Below the pieces are notes generated by a model. The model was given only the letters and a program-made list of their open reading frames with translations, made no database searches and had not been told where the DNA came from. The translations under genes were made by a program, and so were the position numbers. This document shows positions 1 through 8,892 of a stretch of 64,000 bases of DNA, piece after piece; position 1 is the first letter of the stretch, and every line of letters begins with the position of its first letter. This DNA comes from Aristaeella lactis (lineage in GTDB: Bacteria > Bacillota > Clostridia > Christensenellales > Aristaeellaceae), in assembly GCF_018118585.1 (NCBI RefSeq), contig NZ_CP069421.1, positions 434,001 through 498,000 of the forward strand. Reading direction: 5' to 3'.

Positions 1-690
1 AAAAAAGTGTTATGTTTGATTATGGTGTTTGCTTTATGCTTTGCAACCGTGGGTTATGCCAGTGAAGCAACCCCGACAGATATGAAATCCAATAAGAAAA
101 GCAGCAAAAGGGCTACTCCTACCGACGTTTCCGAAGACATTGATTCCGTATCCATCTTCGGTAAAGAAGTGAACGGCAACTACGAAAACGAGTTCCTGGG
201 CCTGGGATTCAAACTGAAGGACTGGCATCTTTATTCTGAACAGGAACTGGCGGCTGTGAACCAGGTCAGCAACGACCTGATCAGCTCCAAGGTGGAACAG
301 GATATCGGCCTGGCCGACAATCTGACGATCATGATGGCCAGCGCGCAGGATGACAAGGCCAGTATCAATATCGTGCTGCGGAACATGAAGGAATACGTGG
401 ACGCGATCAACACGATGGGTGTGGATAATGTGATTGCCAGCTCCCTGGACGCTTCCCGGGAAATGTATACCCAGGTGGGCTTCGAGAATGTGAAGGTGGA
501 CGGCGCGAAGATCGGCATTGAAAACAAGGATTATGCCGGCACGTCCGTATATTACGAAGTCCAGGGCGTCCCGACCTACCTGAAGCAGATCTGGCTGGTC
601 CGCGGCGATTATGTGGCCTATATTACCATTACCAGCATGAATGAAGACACAACAGACGAAATTGTGAAGAACCTGTATCACCTGAAGTAA
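1..690 (+). CDS. Secreted protein of unknown function, paralogue 1 (5' end cut by window)
   Basis: The reading frame is open from the first base. Its first residues KKVLCLIMV match the signal peptide of the paralogue at 4150 (MKKVLCLCLV), so I infer the true ATG lies one codon outside the window. A signal peptide of about 20 residues ends at GYA, followed by a Thr/Pro/Lys-rich linker and a conserved core starting GNYENEFLGLGFKLKDWH. The same core opens the proteins at 4150 and 4925, so the three form one exported family. I do not recognise a named domain. A strong terminator follows directly. Likely released or held at the cell surface; role unknown. Confidence 0.75.
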   Translation, partial: KKVLCLIMVFALCFATVGYASEATPTDMKSNKKSSKRATPTDVSEDIDSVSIFGKEVNGNYENEFLGLGFKLKDWHLYSEQELAAVNQVSNDLISSKVEQDIGLADNLTIMMASAQDDKASINIVLRNMKEYVDAINTMGVDNVIASSLDASREMYTQVGFENVKVDGAKIGIENKDYAGTSVYYEVQGVPTYLKQIWLVRGDYVAYITITSMNEDTTDEIVKNLYHLK

Positions 691-702
691 AAAACCATAC
701 AG

Positions 703-735
703 ACCGCCGATGAAATGGAAATCGGCGGTTTTTTT
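703..735 (+). terminator. Rho-independent terminator after the first secreted protein
   Basis: Nine-base arms ACCGCCGAT and ATCGGCGGT enclose a short loop and run into seven T residues, just after the stop codon. Confidence 0.85.
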
Positions 736-777
736 GTACATTTTTTCTTTTTTTGCAGATGTTCGCGGCCGTATATA

Positions 778-806
778 TTGATATTAGATGAATGTTCATG
801 TACAAT
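778..806 (+). promoter_or_regulatory. Sigma-A type promoter for the InlB-repeat protein
   Basis: TTGATA and TACAAT are separated by exactly 17 bp. The start codon lies about 80 bp downstream, which leaves a leader of ordinary length. Confidence 0.6.
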
Positions 807-890
807 ATGTGGCAGTCAGCAACGGAATAACAGGAAGGACTTGACCGACATGACCGCAAGGGCCACGCACAGACAGGCAGGAATACTGCA

Positions 891-3800
891 ATGAGAAAAC
901 TGCTGTCTGTGCTTTTTGTTTTACTGTGCGTGATCTTTACCAATGTTACTGCTGACGCGGATACTGCTGACAGCCGGATCTTCAGGTTCTATACAGGGAA
1001 AGAGCTTTATCAGCTGCTGGCAGTCAAAGAAGGGGAGAATCTGCCGGAACCGGCGGCGCCAGCCGCGCCGGAAGGACAGCGCTTTGAAGGATGGTACGCG
1101 GATGAGGCGTGCACGAAGCCTTTTTCTTTTGGCATCCAGAACACGCGGAACAGCACAACGACCGTATACGCAAAATTCATACAGACTTTTTGCTTTACCT
1201 ATTATGACGAACTGGGTAATGTGCTGCTGAACGAGGAGCTTGTATCCGGATCGTCCTATACATTCGACAAAGAGCATCCGGCCTATGCGGTCACTGCCAT
1301 TGACAAGGTCAACAGCGGCTGGAAAGACCAGCATGGCACGGTACATACGACAGAAACCATTGCTGTTACAGAAGACATGAATCTGGAACCTGTTCCGGAG
1401 ACCGGCTATTATGCCCGGTTCTTTACACAGGGCGGATCTTTTGTACATTCACAGCTGATCCTGCCGGGGCAGAAGGCGGAAAGACCGGAGCAGGATCCAA
1501 CCCGGGCAGGCTATACTTTTGATAACTGGTATACGGAAGCGGCAGGCGGATCAGTGTTCGATTTCGATACTGTCCCGACACAGGCTGCGGATATCTATGC
1601 CCACTGGACGGCCAATACGGATACGCCTTATAAGGTTGTGCTGTGGGTGGAAAACACAGACGGCGGATATGATTACGGAGCAAGCATAACCAAAACCGGT
1701 ACCACGGGCGGAGACGTGGCTTTTGATCCGGCGACAGATGCGGCTTCCGGAGCACTTTATGAAGCTGTGCGGGTCAATAGTGAGAAATACAGAAACAGGA
1801 AATATGTAACACATATCTTCCTTGATGACAAAAACACGGCAAGTATTTCGGAAGTCAATCAGGATGGCGGTATTCAGGGAGATGGCACCACGGTCCTGAA
1901 TGTATATGCCAGACTGAAACGCTATAAGCTTGAACTGCGAAAAAGAGACACAGGAGAGCTTCTGGTGACAATCGATGACGCAATTCAACAGACAGACTAC
2001 CTGACGGATGTTAAAGATTTGCTGGCAGAACACGATCTGAACCGATGGGATGTTTATTATGGTTCAACCTCTTTTGATACCGGTATGCTGAAGATCAGAC
2101 TGACTTTTCCGCAGACAGCTGATGGATGCAATGCGGATCTTCCGGATGGCGCAACAATCGTATACAGGCTATACAAACAATCCGGAAACTATACATACCG
2201 CAGGGAAATCCTTCGACAGGATCTTGATAATCCATCCAGTTACAATCTGGCATATTCGTATGAATATCGTTACCCTGGAGCTACAGACGGGGCAACACAG
2301 GCGGATGATCCAGGATTTCGCGTGGATCACGGAAAAACAACAGGACAGGTTACCGGCCCGGTCGATTCCGGACCCTATCATTACTTATACTCTTACAGTC
2401 CTTTGCCGAATATACTGAAATTCTACATGGATCGATTGAGCTATCAGCTGGACTTTAATCCGGGTATAGGCGTGACATCCGTTTCCTCTGAACAGGTTCT
2501 GTATGAAAAACCACTTGCCGGATATATACCGGATTCTTATATTCCGGATCAGACAATCGTGGAACAGGATGGCGTGACCTATGTGTTCAAAGGATGGTAT
2601 GACACGGCTGAATATGTGGGCGATCCTGTGACGGCTTTGACAGACAGAACCATGCCGCCCCATGCGCTTGGCCTTTTTGCCAAATGGGAGCCCCTGGCCT
2701 ATACCGTGAAGTTTGACCCCGCCCTGGGCGAGGAAGGCGGCAGCTATACCGGGCCGACAGAGTCCAGGGTGATTGCAGGAGACAAGGTGAGCCAGCCCGT
2801 GAATCCGACGCGCAAACATCGCGGAGACTGGAAATGGACCTTCCTGGGCTGGGCGCTGGACGGAAAACCCTATGATTTTGATTCCGCGGTTCCGGAAAAC
2901 AATATCACACTGGTGGCCCAGTGGAGCCGCCTGCCCCTGCCGAAGGTGAGCTACAACGCGGGAGACGGCTCCGGAAGGGTGCCGGAGGACGAATACTACC
3001 GGACGCATTCCGCGGTTATCGCACCTTCCGGTGAAGGACTGAACGCCCCGGACGGCGAGCATTTTATCGGCTGGATGCAGGACGGGATGCTTTACTATCC
3101 GGGCGATGAGATTCCGGTCGGCGAGGAAGATATCATCCTGACAGCCGCGTTTGCCGCGGACGGCAATACGATCTATACGGTCAGGTATTACAAGCAGGAA
3201 GCGGGAGACAGTTACCAGGAGGATCCGGCACAGACGAAGCAGCTGACCGGACGCATCCGGTCCACGGTGACAGCGGATGAAATCCAGTATCCCGGATATA
3301 CCCTGGAACCTGATATTTCCACGCGAAGCGGTATTCTTGCTCCGGACGGCAGCCTGACGCTGTCCATGTACTACGGCTTCAACACCTACACTGTCACATG
3401 GATGGACGGGGATGGAAATAAGCTGAAGACGGATAAACTGACCGAAGGCGTGATGCCGGTCTACAACGGAGAAGTACCAACAAAGACCTCGACAGCGCAG
3501 TATCTTTATACCTTTAACAACACGTGGGCGCCAGAAATATCCATTGTGAACGGGAACGCAGTTTATACAGCCCAGTTTAACCAGACGCTGCAGAAATATA
3601 CGGTAACCTGGGAGAATGATGATCATACCATCCTGGAAACGGACGAATATGTTCCATACGGCGAGACACCCCGGTATGACGGAAAAACACCGGAGAAAGT
3701 TCCTACAAAGGAATATACTTATACTTTTGACGGATGGAACCGGGAGATTGCCGCGGTAACGGGAAAGGTTACCTATACCGCGGTATATAAAGCGACAGCC

Positions 3801-3980
3801 ATTGCGACAGAAACGCCTTCGGCGACGCAGACTCCCACACCGGCAGACGTACCTTCACCGACACCCAAGCCGATCCCGAAGACCGGGGAACCGGCGGACC
3901 CGATGCTGTATCTGATACTGGTGCTGCTGGGAACGGCAGGAATCGGCGGAACAGCTTTCATCAGACAAAGGAGAAAATAA
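891..3980 (+). CDS. Large cell-wall-anchored protein with InlB B-type repeats
   Basis: A 1,029-residue exported protein. Signal peptide at about 1-23. Several Listeria-Bacteroides (InlB B / Flg_new) repeats are recognisable by the FxGWY core: FEGWYADEAC near residue 65, FDNWYTEAAGG near 205, FKGWYDTAEY near 565 and FLGWALDGKPYDFDS near 650. The C-terminus has a Thr/Pro-rich wall spacer, IPKTGE at about 995-1000, a hydrophobic segment and the basic tail RQRRK. That is a sortase sorting signal with Ile in place of the usual Leu. The repeats are known in surface proteins with binding roles, so adhesion or matrix binding is an inference. No sortase gene lies in the window. Confidence 0.85.
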   Translation: MRKLLSVLFVLLCVIFTNVTADADTADSRIFRFYTGKELYQLLAVKEGENLPEPAAPAAPEGQRFEGWYADEACTKPFSFGIQNTRNSTTTVYAKFIQTFCFTYYDELGNVLLNEELVSGSSYTFDKEHPAYAVTAIDKVNSGWKDQHGTVHTTETIAVTEDMNLEPVPETGYYARFFTQGGSFVHSQLILPGQKAERPEQDPTRAGYTFDNWYTEAAGGSVFDFDTVPTQAADIYAHWTANTDTPYKVVLWVENTDGGYDYGASITKTGTTGGDVAFDPATDAASGALYEAVRVNSEKYRNRKYVTHIFLDDKNTASISEVNQDGGIQGDGTTVLNVYARLKRYKLELRKRDTGELLVTIDDAIQQTDYLTDVKDLLAEHDLNRWDVYYGSTSFDTGMLKIRLTFPQTADGCNADLPDGATIVYRLYKQSGNYTYRREILRQDLDNPSSYNLAYSYEYRYPGATDGATQADDPGFRVDHGKTTGQVTGPVDSGPYHYLYSYSPLPNILKFYMDRLSYQLDFNPGIGVTSVSSEQVLYEKPLAGYIPDSYIPDQTIVEQDGVTYVFKGWYDTAEYVGDPVTALTDRTMPPHALGLFAKWEPLAYTVKFDPALGEEGGSYTGPTESRVIAGDKVSQPVNPTRKHRGDWKWTFLGWALDGKPYDFDSAVPENNITLVAQWSRLPLPKVSYNAGDGSGRVPEDEYYRTHSAVIAPSGEGLNAPDGEHFIGWMQDGMLYYPGDEIPVGEEDIILTAAFAADGNTIYTVRYYKQEAGDSYQEDPAQTKQLTGRIRSTVTADEIQYPGYTLEPDISTRSGILAPDGSLTLSMYYGFNTYTVTWMDGDGNKLKTDKLTEGVMPVYNGEVPTKTSTAQYLYTFNNTWAPEISIVNGNAVYTAQFNQTLQKYTVTWENDDHTILETDEYVPYGETPRYDGKTPEKVPTKEYTYTFDGWNREIAAVTGKVTYTAVYKATAIATETPSATQTPTPADVPSPTPKPIPKTGEPADPMLYLILVLLGTAGIGGTAFIRQRRK

Positions 3981-4149
3981 TGAAGCGGGTGTAAAAAGTG
4001 TGTTTTGTTTATGTTTTTCCCCGCGCAAGCCTGTAACATAAAGGATTCAAGACAACAGTCATCGAAATTATTACTATTCCGCAAATATCCATTTTTAACA
4101 GCATCTTTCCATTGAACCAATATCGCTTCAAAACGAAAGGAGAAACAGA

Positions 4150-4848
4150 ATGAAAAAAGTACTTTGCCTGTGCCTGGTATTCCTTTTCTGCTTCATGGCT
4201 GTCGGATACGCAGCGGATGAAGCTGCCACCACGGACGCCGGAGCGGCGATCGGCAATACTGCCGCGGAAGCCGGGGACGAGACAAGCACCACACCCACGG
4301 ATGTCGCTGCGGATCTGTTCGGCAGGGTGGAAGACGGAAACTATGTCAATGAGTTTATCGGATTCGGGTTCAAACTGGAGGACTGGCATTTCTATACTGA
4401 CGAAGAAATCGACGCGATGAACAACATCACCAAAAAGCTGGTGACAGAGGACTATGCCAAGATGATGGATCAGATCGATATGCTCTATGTCATGATGGCT
4501 ATGGCTCCTGACAGAACGAACATCAACATCTCCATGAGAAATCTGGGTGAATATGCCCCTGTTTACGAGATGCTTGGTGTAGATACGATTGTCGAGAGCA
4601 GCGTTGATGCCAGCGCATCCTCACTTACGACGGCCGGGTGCGAGGACGTGAAGGTTGAGTTTATCAAGAAAACCGTTGACGGTGAAGAATTCAGCGGCCT
4701 GCTGACCAGCTATAAAATGCTGGGAATCCAAATGAGCTCCAAGTTTATTATGTGCATCCGCGACAGATACCTGGTATCGATCACTGTTACCGGCCTTGAG
4801 GAAGATGCAATCGATGCAGTTTTCGACAAACTTTATCTGATCAAGTAA
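4150..4848 (+). CDS. Secreted protein of unknown function, paralogue 2
   Basis: A 232-residue protein with a clear signal peptide ending near GYA, then an Ala/Thr-rich linker of about 35 residues and a core GNYVNEFIGFGFKLEDWHFYTDEE shared in pattern with the window's first gene and the one at 4925. The ATG is preceded by AAAGGAG. No catalytic motif is visible and I do not recognise the family. The three paralogues share the pattern of an N-terminal aromatic motif and a C-terminal half ending in a K/R-x-x-Y-H/L-L-K-like tail. A strong terminator separates it from the next paralogue, so each is probably transcribed on its own. Confidence 0.75.
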   Translation: MKKVLCLCLVFLFCFMAVGYAADEAATTDAGAAIGNTAAEAGDETSTTPTDVAADLFGRVEDGNYVNEFIGFGFKLEDWHFYTDEEIDAMNNITKKLVTEDYAKMMDQIDMLYVMMAMAPDRTNINISMRNLGEYAPVYEMLGVDTIVESSVDASASSLTTAGCEDVKVEFIKKTVDGEEFSGLLTSYKMLGIQMSSKFIMCIRDRYLVSITVTGLEEDAIDAVFDKLYLIK

Positions 4849-4854
4849 ACTGTG

Positions 4855-4890
4855 CAGGAATACGGCGTCAGGCTGTATTCCTGTTTTTTT
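4855..4890 (+). terminator. Rho-independent terminator after paralogue 2
   Basis: CAGGAATAC and GTATTCCTG form nine-base arms around a ten-base loop and end in a T7-8 run. Confidence 0.85.
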
Positions 4891-4924
4891 AGATTTTTCC
4901 TCTATCTGAAAGGAGAATATGATA

Positions 4925-5563
4925 ATGCGTAAAACGCTGTGCGTATGCCTGGTACTTGTTTTGTGCCTTTTCGCGACCGGATATGCTGAAGAAGCGTCGG
5001 TTGATGCTGACACGCTGTTTGGAACGATTGAAAACGGAGCATATGAAAACAAATACGTAGGTCTCGGGTTCAAGATTGATGACTGGCAGATCCTTACGGA
5101 CGAAGATTATGAGCGGATGCGCGAAGCTACAAAAGCTCTTATGCCGGAAGAAATGCAACAATTCAAGGAGAACGCAGGCATTCTTACAGTCCTTCGGGCG
5201 AAGGATCTTCTTAATAATGCCATCAATATCAAAATAAAGTACATTGCTGGAAGCAGCGAGTATACGGAAACAGATACGAAAACGTTAATAAAAAGCAATA
5301 TTGATGATTTTCAGCAATGGCTTCGCGAAACAGGATTTGCCAATGCAGAAGCTGAGTATGTGAGCACAACCATAGAAGGCCGGGAGTATGATGGCATGCT
5401 GGGAAGTTATGATATCCTTACGGTTAATCAGCATATGTACTCCAGACTTATCATGTTTATCCGCGGTGAATACATGGTTATAATCACTGCTTCATCAGTA
5501 ACTGAAGACAGAACAGAGGAAATCTGCCAGCGTTTCTATCATTTGAAGGATTCTGAAGAGTGA
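4925..5563 (+). CDS. Secreted protein of unknown function, paralogue 3
   Basis: A 212-residue protein with signal peptide MRKTLCVCLVLVLCLFATGYA and then the family core GAYENKYVGLGFKIDDWQ. An in-frame ATG two codons upstream sits only 3 bases after AGGAG. The ATG chosen here has a spacing of 9 and fits the other paralogues. The C-terminal third ends in ICQRFYHLK, like IVKNLYHLK in the first gene. Function unknown; exported. It has lower GC than its neighbours and no linker, so it is the shortest family member. Confidence 0.75.
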   Translation: MRKTLCVCLVLVLCLFATGYAEEASVDADTLFGTIENGAYENKYVGLGFKIDDWQILTDEDYERMREATKALMPEEMQQFKENAGILTVLRAKDLLNNAINIKIKYIAGSSEYTETDTKTLIKSNIDDFQQWLRETGFANAEAEYVSTTIEGREYDGMLGSYDILTVNQHMYSRLIMFIRGEYMVIITASSVTEDRTEEICQRFYHLKDSEE

Positions 5564-5624
5564 GTATCGAAAGTATATAATTAGTACGGTTTTATATATA
5601 CACCTCAGCACTCAGCACAATATC

Positions 5625-6605
5625 ATGAAAAAGAAATCAAAAAAGATGAAGTGTGTTTTGCACCTGAAGGCTTTTCTGCTTATTATATTGCTGCTGGCCG
5701 GTCTGGTTTCCGGCAGTATAGGGGAGGAAAGAACGTATATGGTAGAAAACAATCCGGAGAAGAATCAGCAAAGATATCCCTACCGTGTGGTAACGGACTC
5801 GGCTGTGCTGTATCTGAGCCGGGATGATATTGAACTGCTCGGGGAAGAGAAGTTCTATGCCGGCCTGGAGCTGCTGCTGGCCGGTATGGAAAAGGACTTT
5901 GCCGAAGTGCGGGAGGTCCTGAAAGACTATCTGAAGGACGAGGTTCCTTCGATCCCGATCTATACGGATTTTGCGGGACGGGCGGAGGAAGCGCAGCTAT
6001 CTGACGCGTTTTACTATGATCCGGACATGGGAATCCGGCTGTTCAAAGGATGGGATGATGCCGGATACAGCCTGCTGCATGAATATGTACATTTCCTGAC
6101 GGATGTATGTGTTACCTTTGGGATCAGCCATGGTTTCTGGGCGGAAGGGATCGCGGAATACCTTTCCAAGCTGGTCTGCAGCAACCGTATGGCCAGGGCG
6201 TTTAATTATGCCATGAGCGATGAATTCGCGGCCGGCATGATTGCCCGCGGAGCAGGAGACGCGGAAGGAAAGATAGACATCCGGAAGGTATACTATGGCG
6301 GAGCCGCAATCTACAACACACCGATCACGGTGGGAGAAAAGTATTTCGCAGTCTGTAACAGCTGGATGCATATGACGGAAACACAGCAGGAGCATCCGAC
6401 CATGATGTCGGTGACCTATCACCAGGCAGCATGCGTTGTGGAATACCTGGTGAAGAAGTTTGGCAAGGACTACGTATTCACGCATATGGATGGAACCGCC
6501 AAAGAGTTTAAGGAAGCATACGGGCAGGAATTTGAGGAACTGTTTGGCGAGTGGAAAGCGGAGAATATGAAAATGTGCGAAAGGATTCACATGGCGATCT
6601 ACTGA
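5625..6605 (+). CDS. Secreted HExxH metallopeptidase-like protein
   Basis: A 326-residue protein with a basic N-terminus and a hydrophobic signal segment at about residues 12-32. LLHEYVHFLTD (HEYVH at 152-156) is a zincin zinc-binding and catalytic motif. It is followed by GFWAEGIAEYLS, whose Glu about 20 residues on is a good third ligand, as in gluzincins of the peptidase MA clan. This suggests a zinc-dependent peptidase acting outside the membrane. Substrate unknown. No Shine-Dalgarno is obvious; a second in-frame ATG lies seven codons in. The gene ends with a short CGATC/GATCG mirror over its stop codon and then a hairpin array. Confidence 0.65.
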   Translation: MKKKSKKMKCVLHLKAFLLIILLLAGLVSGSIGEERTYMVENNPEKNQQRYPYRVVTDSAVLYLSRDDIELLGEEKFYAGLELLLAGMEKDFAEVREVLKDYLKDEVPSIPIYTDFAGRAEEAQLSDAFYYDPDMGIRLFKGWDDAGYSLLHEYVHFLTDVCVTFGISHGFWAEGIAEYLSKLVCSNRMARAFNYAMSDEFAAGMIARGAGDAEGKIDIRKVYYGGAAIYNTPITVGEKYFAVCNSWMHMTETQQEHPTMMSVTYHQAACVVEYLVKKFGKDYVFTHMDGTAKEFKEAYGQEFEELFGEWKAENMKMCERIHMAIY

Positions 6606-7080
6606 TCGATAAGTGAAGTGAAATATTGAACCGCAAGCGGTTCAATGTGAAATATCCGACCTGCGGTCGGATGTGAAATATTTGCCTTCGGCAAATGTGA
6701 AATATGCCTTCCGCAAGCTCAATCGACGCACTGCTTGCTTGGAGCGCTTCGCATTGCTTGTTTCGGTAAGGAAACGCACACGCACCGCGGACGGAATCCC
6801 CGTCCCGCGCACCGCGCGCGTCAGGACTCCAGGGCGCTTTTGACTTTGTCAAATGTCACACTGTGGCACCGCTTCCTTCGCTCCCCGCGAATGTGTAAAT
6901 TACTGTGCTTCGCACGTGATATTTGCCGGAGGCAAATATATAGACGCTGCGCTGGGCCTTTTGAAAACCCGAAACTGACGAATGAACTGCAGGGACGCTC
7001 CTTTTGTTCCAGTTAATACTGTAACACGGCGAACGTCCCTGCAGTTTGTAGTCCTGAGCACAGCTCAGTCCCGCGGTCAT
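6606..7080 (+). repeat. Composite intergenic repeat: hairpin array, GC-rich element, long hairpin
   Basis: No credible gene. First comes a run of palindromes (TTGAACCGCAAGCGGTTCAA, CCGACCTGCGGTCGG, TTGCCTTCGGCAA) separated by a constant TGTGAAATAT. Then follows a GC-rich element of about 120 bp also present near 10455, 27590 and 41060, next a TGTGCTTCGCACGTGATATTTGCC module, and finally a long hairpin with 13-base arms (6985-6997 and 7034-7046, AACTGCAGGGACG). The last part recurs near 12900 with the same downstream CTGAGC...GCTCAG sequence. The open frames here are by-products of the repeat. Confidence 0.8.
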
Positions 7081-7264
7081 TCTGACCAGACATCATTTTT
7101 GAATGATTGAAGGAAAACGGGGGAAAGGGCGAGAAATATACGGAAAAACAACAGTTGCAACCGGTGGTTGCGGAAGTTCAAGGTGGAATTGATAGCCTGC
7201 CACGGGGAATTGGGATAGGCTGGGTTTGCCCGAAAGGGACAGAAAATCCAGGAGGAAGAAGAAA

Positions 7265-8248
7265 ATGATCTTTGCGGACAAACTGATTGATCTGAGGAAA
7301 AAGAGCGGCTGGTCCCAGGAGGAACTGGCTGAGAAACTGAACGTGAGCCGGCAGGCGGTTTCCAAATGGGAAGGCGCGCAGTCGATCCCGGATATGGCAC
7401 GGATCGTGCAGCTGTCGGAACTGTTCCACGTCAGTACCGATTACCTGCTGAAAGATGAAATGGAGCAGGCGGACGGAACGGAGATCGTACAGGACAGCAG
7501 CGCGGAAGGCCCGGTGAGGACTATCGGGATGGAAGAAGCAAATGCTTTCCTGAAAGTTAAGGAAGAGAACTCCCGGAGGGTGGCCATTGCGGTGATGCTG
7601 TGCATCCTTTCCCCGGTAGCACTGATTCTGCTGGGCGGCGCGCAGTCATACGGCCTGCTGAAGTGGAGCGAGAACGCGGCGGGCGGAATCGGCATGGTCA
7701 TTATGATGCTGATGATCGCTCCGGCAGTAGGGCTGTTCGTTACTTCCGCACAGAAAATCTCCCGCTATGAATACCTGGAGAAAGAACCTGTGGAAACGCT
7801 GTATGGCGTGACGGGTATGGCGCGGGAACGGAAAGAAAGATTCCAGCCAGTTCACAGCCGTTACCTGATCATCGGGATTATGCTGTGCGTGGCATCATGC
7901 ATTCCGCTGTTTCTCAGCCTGATCCTTGGCGATGAATCCTTTATGATGGTGGCAGGGCTTGCGGCGATCCTGGTGCTGACGGCTATCGGTGTGATGATGA
8001 TTGTCCGGGTATCCATCGTCCAGGGAAGCTATCAGATGCTGCTGGAGGAACAGGAATACACCCGGGAAAACAAGGCTAACAACAAGCACTCTGGATACAT
8101 CAGCGCGGCGTACTGGTGCCTGGTGACCGCGGCATACCTGGCATGGAGCTTTATCGGGAACGCGTGGAGGGACTCCTGGATCATCTGGCCGGTGGCGGGC
8201 GTCGCGTTCGGAGCGGTCATGGCGATAAGGAACGCTTTGAAAAAATAA
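7265..8248 (+). CDS. XRE-family regulator with a C-terminal membrane domain
   Basis: A 327-residue protein. Residues 1-65 form a helix-turn-helix of the Cro/CI type (SQEELAEKLNVSRQAVSKWE), followed by a linker and five or so hydrophobic segments from about residue 95 on. The layout is that of membrane-tethered XRE regulators common in Clostridia, which probably sense the envelope state. The start is set by GGAGG nine bases before ATG ATC TTT; an earlier in-frame ATG lacks this. DNA targets unknown. Eight-base arms GAACGCTT/AAGCGTTC bracket the stop codon. Confidence 0.8.
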   Translation: MIFADKLIDLRKKSGWSQEELAEKLNVSRQAVSKWEGAQSIPDMARIVQLSELFHVSTDYLLKDEMEQADGTEIVQDSSAEGPVRTIGMEEANAFLKVKEENSRRVAIAVMLCILSPVALILLGGAQSYGLLKWSENAAGGIGMVIMMLMIAPAVGLFVTSAQKISRYEYLEKEPVETLYGVTGMARERKERFQPVHSRYLIIGIMLCVASCIPLFLSLILGDESFMMVAGLAAILVLTAIGVMMIVRVSIVQGSYQMLLEEQEYTRENKANNKHSGYISAAYWCLVTAAYLAWSFIGNAWRDSWIIWPVAGVAFGAVMAIRNALKK

Positions 8249-8340
8249 AGGGAAGCGTTCAGGTAGGAGGTAGGAAGTAGGAGGCCTACATCAGGTAGGA
8301 GGTAGGAAGTAGGAGGTAGGAAGTGCTATCCGCCTGCGGG
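8249..8340 (+). repeat. GTAGGAG heptamer repeat
   Basis: Two copies of a 25-base block starting CAGGTAGGAGGTAGG begin at 8260 and 8292, and heptamer-like AGGAGGT units continue to about 8322. No coding sequence is visible. Confidence 0.6.
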
Positions 8341-8346
8341 CGGGAA

Positions 8347-8425
8347 CTACTGAAAACTTAAGACTTAAAACTTAAAAATGAATAATGGTGGAGAAAACAG
8401 CGTCTTCGGACGCTGTTTTTTTTTT
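8347..8425 (+). terminator. Terminator cassette 1
   Basis: An ACTTAAA heptamer leader, then AATAATGGTGGAGAAAACAGC, a GTC-TTCG-GAC tip and a T-run of nine or ten. This is one of about 18 copies of the cassette in the window and ends the XRE gene transcript. Confidence 0.8.
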
Positions 8426-8446
8426 GAATTGATCCGCTGCGGCGAG

Positions 8447-8515
8447 AGACTACTGAATACATAAAAATGGTGGAGAAAATCGCACCCGGGAGGGTGCGAT
8501 TTTATTGAATTGAGG
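8447..8515 (+). terminator. Terminator cassette 2 (bidirectional)
   Basis: AAAATGGTGGAGAAAATCGC leads to a stem with arms AAAATCGCACCC and GGGTGCGATTTT. It lies between convergent genes and has T and A tracts on both sides, so it can serve both strands. Confidence 0.75.
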
Positions 8516-8523
8516 GAATGGGG

Positions 8524-8718
8524 TTAGTTGCCGGATTTGTGGTGCTTGGCGAGGCGGTAGCTGCTGATGAAGAGGCCGGTGGTGGTGCAGGCGAGGGCGA
8601 TGGCCAGGACCCAGCGGGAGGCGGTATCATCCAGCATGGACCAGATGAGCAGACCTATGCCGGTAATGCCCAGGATGGCACTGATAATTGTTAAAATAGT
8701 ATTGGTTTTCTTATTCAT
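8524..8718 (-). CDS. Small two-helix membrane protein
   Basis: A 64-residue protein with two hydrophobic segments (about 7-27 and 35-53) and a basic tail YRLAKHHKSGN. Its ATG overlaps the stop codon of the 58-residue gene upstream (ATGA), so the two are translationally coupled, and both follow the XRE regulator gene on the same strand. I do not recognise a family. The coupling suggests the two peptides work with the regulator in the membrane. Confidence 0.6.
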   Translation of the reverse strand: MNKKTNTILTIISAILGITGIGLLIWSMLDDTASRWVLAIALACTTTGLFISSYRLAKHHKSGN

Positions 8719-8891
8719 TTGCTTGTTTCTCCATGTTTTGTTTTTGTGGTTTTGTACAGTCCGATGATGAAAAGCAGGACGGCAAGGGTGTACAGAATGA
8801 CTGCCGGTGCTGAAGGAATTTCAATCACAAAGCGGTTTGTCAGAATGATTACGATGGCCAAAAACAGACCGAATTCTGTTAATCTGTGCAT
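8715..8891 (-). CDS. Small membrane protein, 58 residues, coupled to the XRE regulator
   Basis: Read by hand from the gap between the two neighbouring genes: MHRLTEFGLFLAIVIILTNR, then a short loop, then a second hydrophobic segment (PAVILYTLAVLLFIIGLY) and a basic tail. The ATG lies one base after the regulator's stop codon and its TGA overlaps the next ATG. The tight packing on both sides is the main evidence that it is a real gene. Two transmembrane segments are predicted; role unknown. Confidence 0.6.
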   Translation of the reverse strand: MHRLTEFGLFLAIVIILTNRFVIEIPSAPAVILYTLAVLLFIIGLYKTTKTKHGETSK

Positions 8892-8892
8892 T

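Noticed and set aside
34-741. Long antisense open frame over the first secreted protein
   Set aside because: It mirrors a gene with signal peptide and paralogues, has no ribosome site and shows biased, low-complexity composition.
2385-3626. 413-codon antisense frame within the InlB-repeat gene
   Set aside because: A shadow of the well-supported coding strand; no start signals or recognisable domain.
6735-7016. Short frames inside the GC-rich dispersed repeat (also near 10438 and 27606)
   Set aside because: The same peptides recur wherever the repeat occurs and none has a ribosome site.
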